64,000 nt of DNA from Pelobates cultripes. Lineage: Eukaryota; Chordata; Amphibia; Anura; Pelobatidae. The stretch's first letter is position 1. Each line of letters opens with the position of its first letter. The translations under genes were made by a program, and so were the position numbers. The stretch is from contig OW240914.1 in assembly GCA_933207985.1 (NCBI GenBank), positions 133,965,119 through 134,029,118 on the forward strand, written 5' to 3'. The notes under the pieces are model-generated. The model worked only from the letters and a program-made list of their open reading frames with translations, did not search any database and was not told the origin of the DNA. Below, in pieces: positions 62,174-64,000 of the stretch.

Positions 62174-64000
62174 GTAAGTGAAAGGAGTATGTTATATGTG
62201 TGTGCATGCTGCTGAATGCCTTGACAGCTCTTATTACATGTCACCATGTCACTGCTCTGCTTGTACCTGCATCTATTTACATGGAATACTTCCTGCTGGA
62301 CAGATTGATTTCCCTGCAGCATTTATTAAATAGGGATTTATTTGCAGTGATATTAAAATACGTGTTTTGTTCGTATCTTATAATGTATTGTGTATATTGA
62401 CATTCTCCATTCCCTGCCCTGTGTGATGTAGCTGTCATTTTCTTGAATTTCTCATTCATACAAGGGCTTAGCATTTGTGTGTGTTATAAGTGCAATTTTA
62501 CCAAGTTATTAATATATATTTGGCGACAAGAAAACATGTGTATATATGTCCATAACCAAAGTATAACGAGGGAATGTATATTTGTAATTCTGGATCAAGC
62601 AGGCAGTGCTGCATTCTTGTTTTATAGTCAAAACATAAAGTATCAGCTAGATGCTTTGTAAACACATTTAGAATTGTCACAATTTATGCCATGTTGACAG
62701 AAGATCACAATCTAGGGGATCAGAGCAAAACTAAATAGAATCGTATGCAGGGGCTCTTTTCATTTAAAAAAAAAATCAAAATGCAATTCATTTTAGGCCA
62801 CTGGGTATCATGTGATCGGTCACATGAATTCTCGTCATGTGACACAAGCTTGTAACCACAGTTATATGTTGTACTAAGAGCTGGAAATTGGTGTTACCAG
62901 CTATATAGAATAAAGTATTTTTATGGAACTCATTCATTCATAGTCATGATTATATACAGATTTTGATATAGATATAAAGCTGGATATATAAAATGTTTTC
63001 CCAAAAATATATTTGATTGTTTTAAAGATATTATTCACCGAACCATGAAATCTGGTGAAACTCAAATTACACAATTCAGGCTAAAAAGGCCAAGATGTGA
63101 CTATAACTGGTTTGGAGACTATTTGTATACCAGCTTTTATTTTGCTGTTTGTTTTTCAATTTGTTTATAGCTTAATCTCTGTTTTGTTTTGTAAGGAAAT
63201 TGTAAAATGGTTCGTTGGCCAAAATGTAGCTGCTATGGCTTCTTTGTCCTAAAATTGTCCCAGAAACACATTGGAGGTGATAAAGAGCTGCTATTAACAT
63301 GTAATAGATTTATCCTTGGTCTGCACATCTCCCATTTTTTTTTTTATCTGACCGTTTTGTCCAGTGATTCTGTTTTGTCATTTTTAAATAGTGGCACTGT
63401 TTATATAATACATATTTAAAAAATTTTTTTTTTTTTAAAAAGTGCGAGACTGCACTTGTTTTTCTTTCACAAAATGTTCACCACGGTCATTTGAATTACT
63501 GAAACAAGTCTTCCTCTTTCTTTAAGGCATAGAAATCCTTCAAATAGTTTCTGCATCTTTTTTCTTTACTATTAAAGATTTGTCATCTTGTTTTGAGAAT
63601 GTTAATATAAAATGGTAGTACAGTCAGGAAAAAAAAAATCTAAAAAGTGGCAGATTATTTTACACAAAAAAAGGATTGAACAAATTTCCCAAATGTATAA
63701 GTGTGGAGCAATCGTTTTATACCTAAGAAATGTTTTTTTTTTTTACATGACCTCCTTTTATTGGCAGCCATGGCACATTTAGCAAGTTTCTGTGTGTGAG
63801 GTAGTTAAAAACAGTGTGGTGAATGCTTGTTCTTAATTACACCAAGCGTATCGCGGGATGGTAAATTTCTAAGCCCTATTGCTTTCCAGTGACAAAATTA
63901 TTCCATCATGATTGCTTGGGATTTATCATCTCATGACAAAATAATTCCTTCATGCAGTTTTTGTACCAGTTAAAGAGTTACTCAATTAGATCTCTAGGTC
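62174..64000 (+). other. atp6v1b2: atp6v1b2 intron 1 (continues beyond window)
   Basis: Consensus donor GTAAGTG at 62174. Exon 2, expected to encode a YKTVSGVNGP segment, was searched for and not seen before 64000. The intron is AT-rich with several homopolymer A/T runs (for example 62765, 63420) and no clear repeat. Confidence 0.7.

Overview
This window is eukaryotic, from a vertebrate and most likely an anuran amphibian. It is the intergenic interval between two divergently transcribed genes. At the left edge, on the minus strand, is the first coding exon of slc18a1 (vesicular monoamine transporter 1; coding 1161-1047). At the right edge, on the plus strand, is the first coding exon of atp6v1b2 (V-ATPase B2 subunit; 62077-62173), with a GC-rich promoter in front of it. 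From general knowledge, the same two genes lie head to head in mammals. The frog assignment rests on repeat content: TTAA-flanked T2/Kolobok-type MITEs, L1/Tx1-type LINEs, a DD37E Tc1 transposon, chromodomain Gypsy and CR1/Rex1-like LINEs. It is an inference.

Almost all of the roughly 61 kb between the two start codons is transposable elements and tandem repeats, many nested with readable target-site duplications (TSDs). Left part (1-12.7 kb): a hAT end at 591, a CR1/Rex1-type LINE (1283-3050, minus), a tandem duplication with a hairpin/GAAACGCGT motif, a T2-type MITE (4368-4871), and a second copy (7402-10487) split by a 2.67-kb hAT-like element with an 8-bp TSD. A relatively unique stretch (10.5-12.66 kb) contains a candidate spliced exon on the minus strand.

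Middle (12.7-29.5 kb): a telomere-like-repeat element is split by a chromodomain Gypsy retrotransposon (13502-26926, TSD CTTGT). That in turn is split by a full-length L1/Tx1-type LINE (15249-23290, 16-bp TSD) with both ORFs open. Further hAT-like, minisatellite-bearing copies follow.

Right part (29.5-62 kb): several T2-type MITEs, a 100-N assembly gap, a hAT-like copy interrupted by another 8-bp-TSD element full of TGTC repeats, a palindromic hAT-type MITE, an intact DD37E Tc1 transposon (41722-43271), another hAT-type element filled with a CA-rich minisatellite (44752-46520), CR1 and Gypsy remnants, and a decayed DD34E Tc1 split by a second full-length L1/Tx1-type LINE (52925-59586) with open ORF1 and ORF2.

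No prokaryotic feature, CRISPR array or RNA gene was recognised. The strongest novelty candidate is a set of hAT-type non-autonomous elements whose interiors are long minisatellites. They appear to have carried tandem-repeat arrays into this interval.
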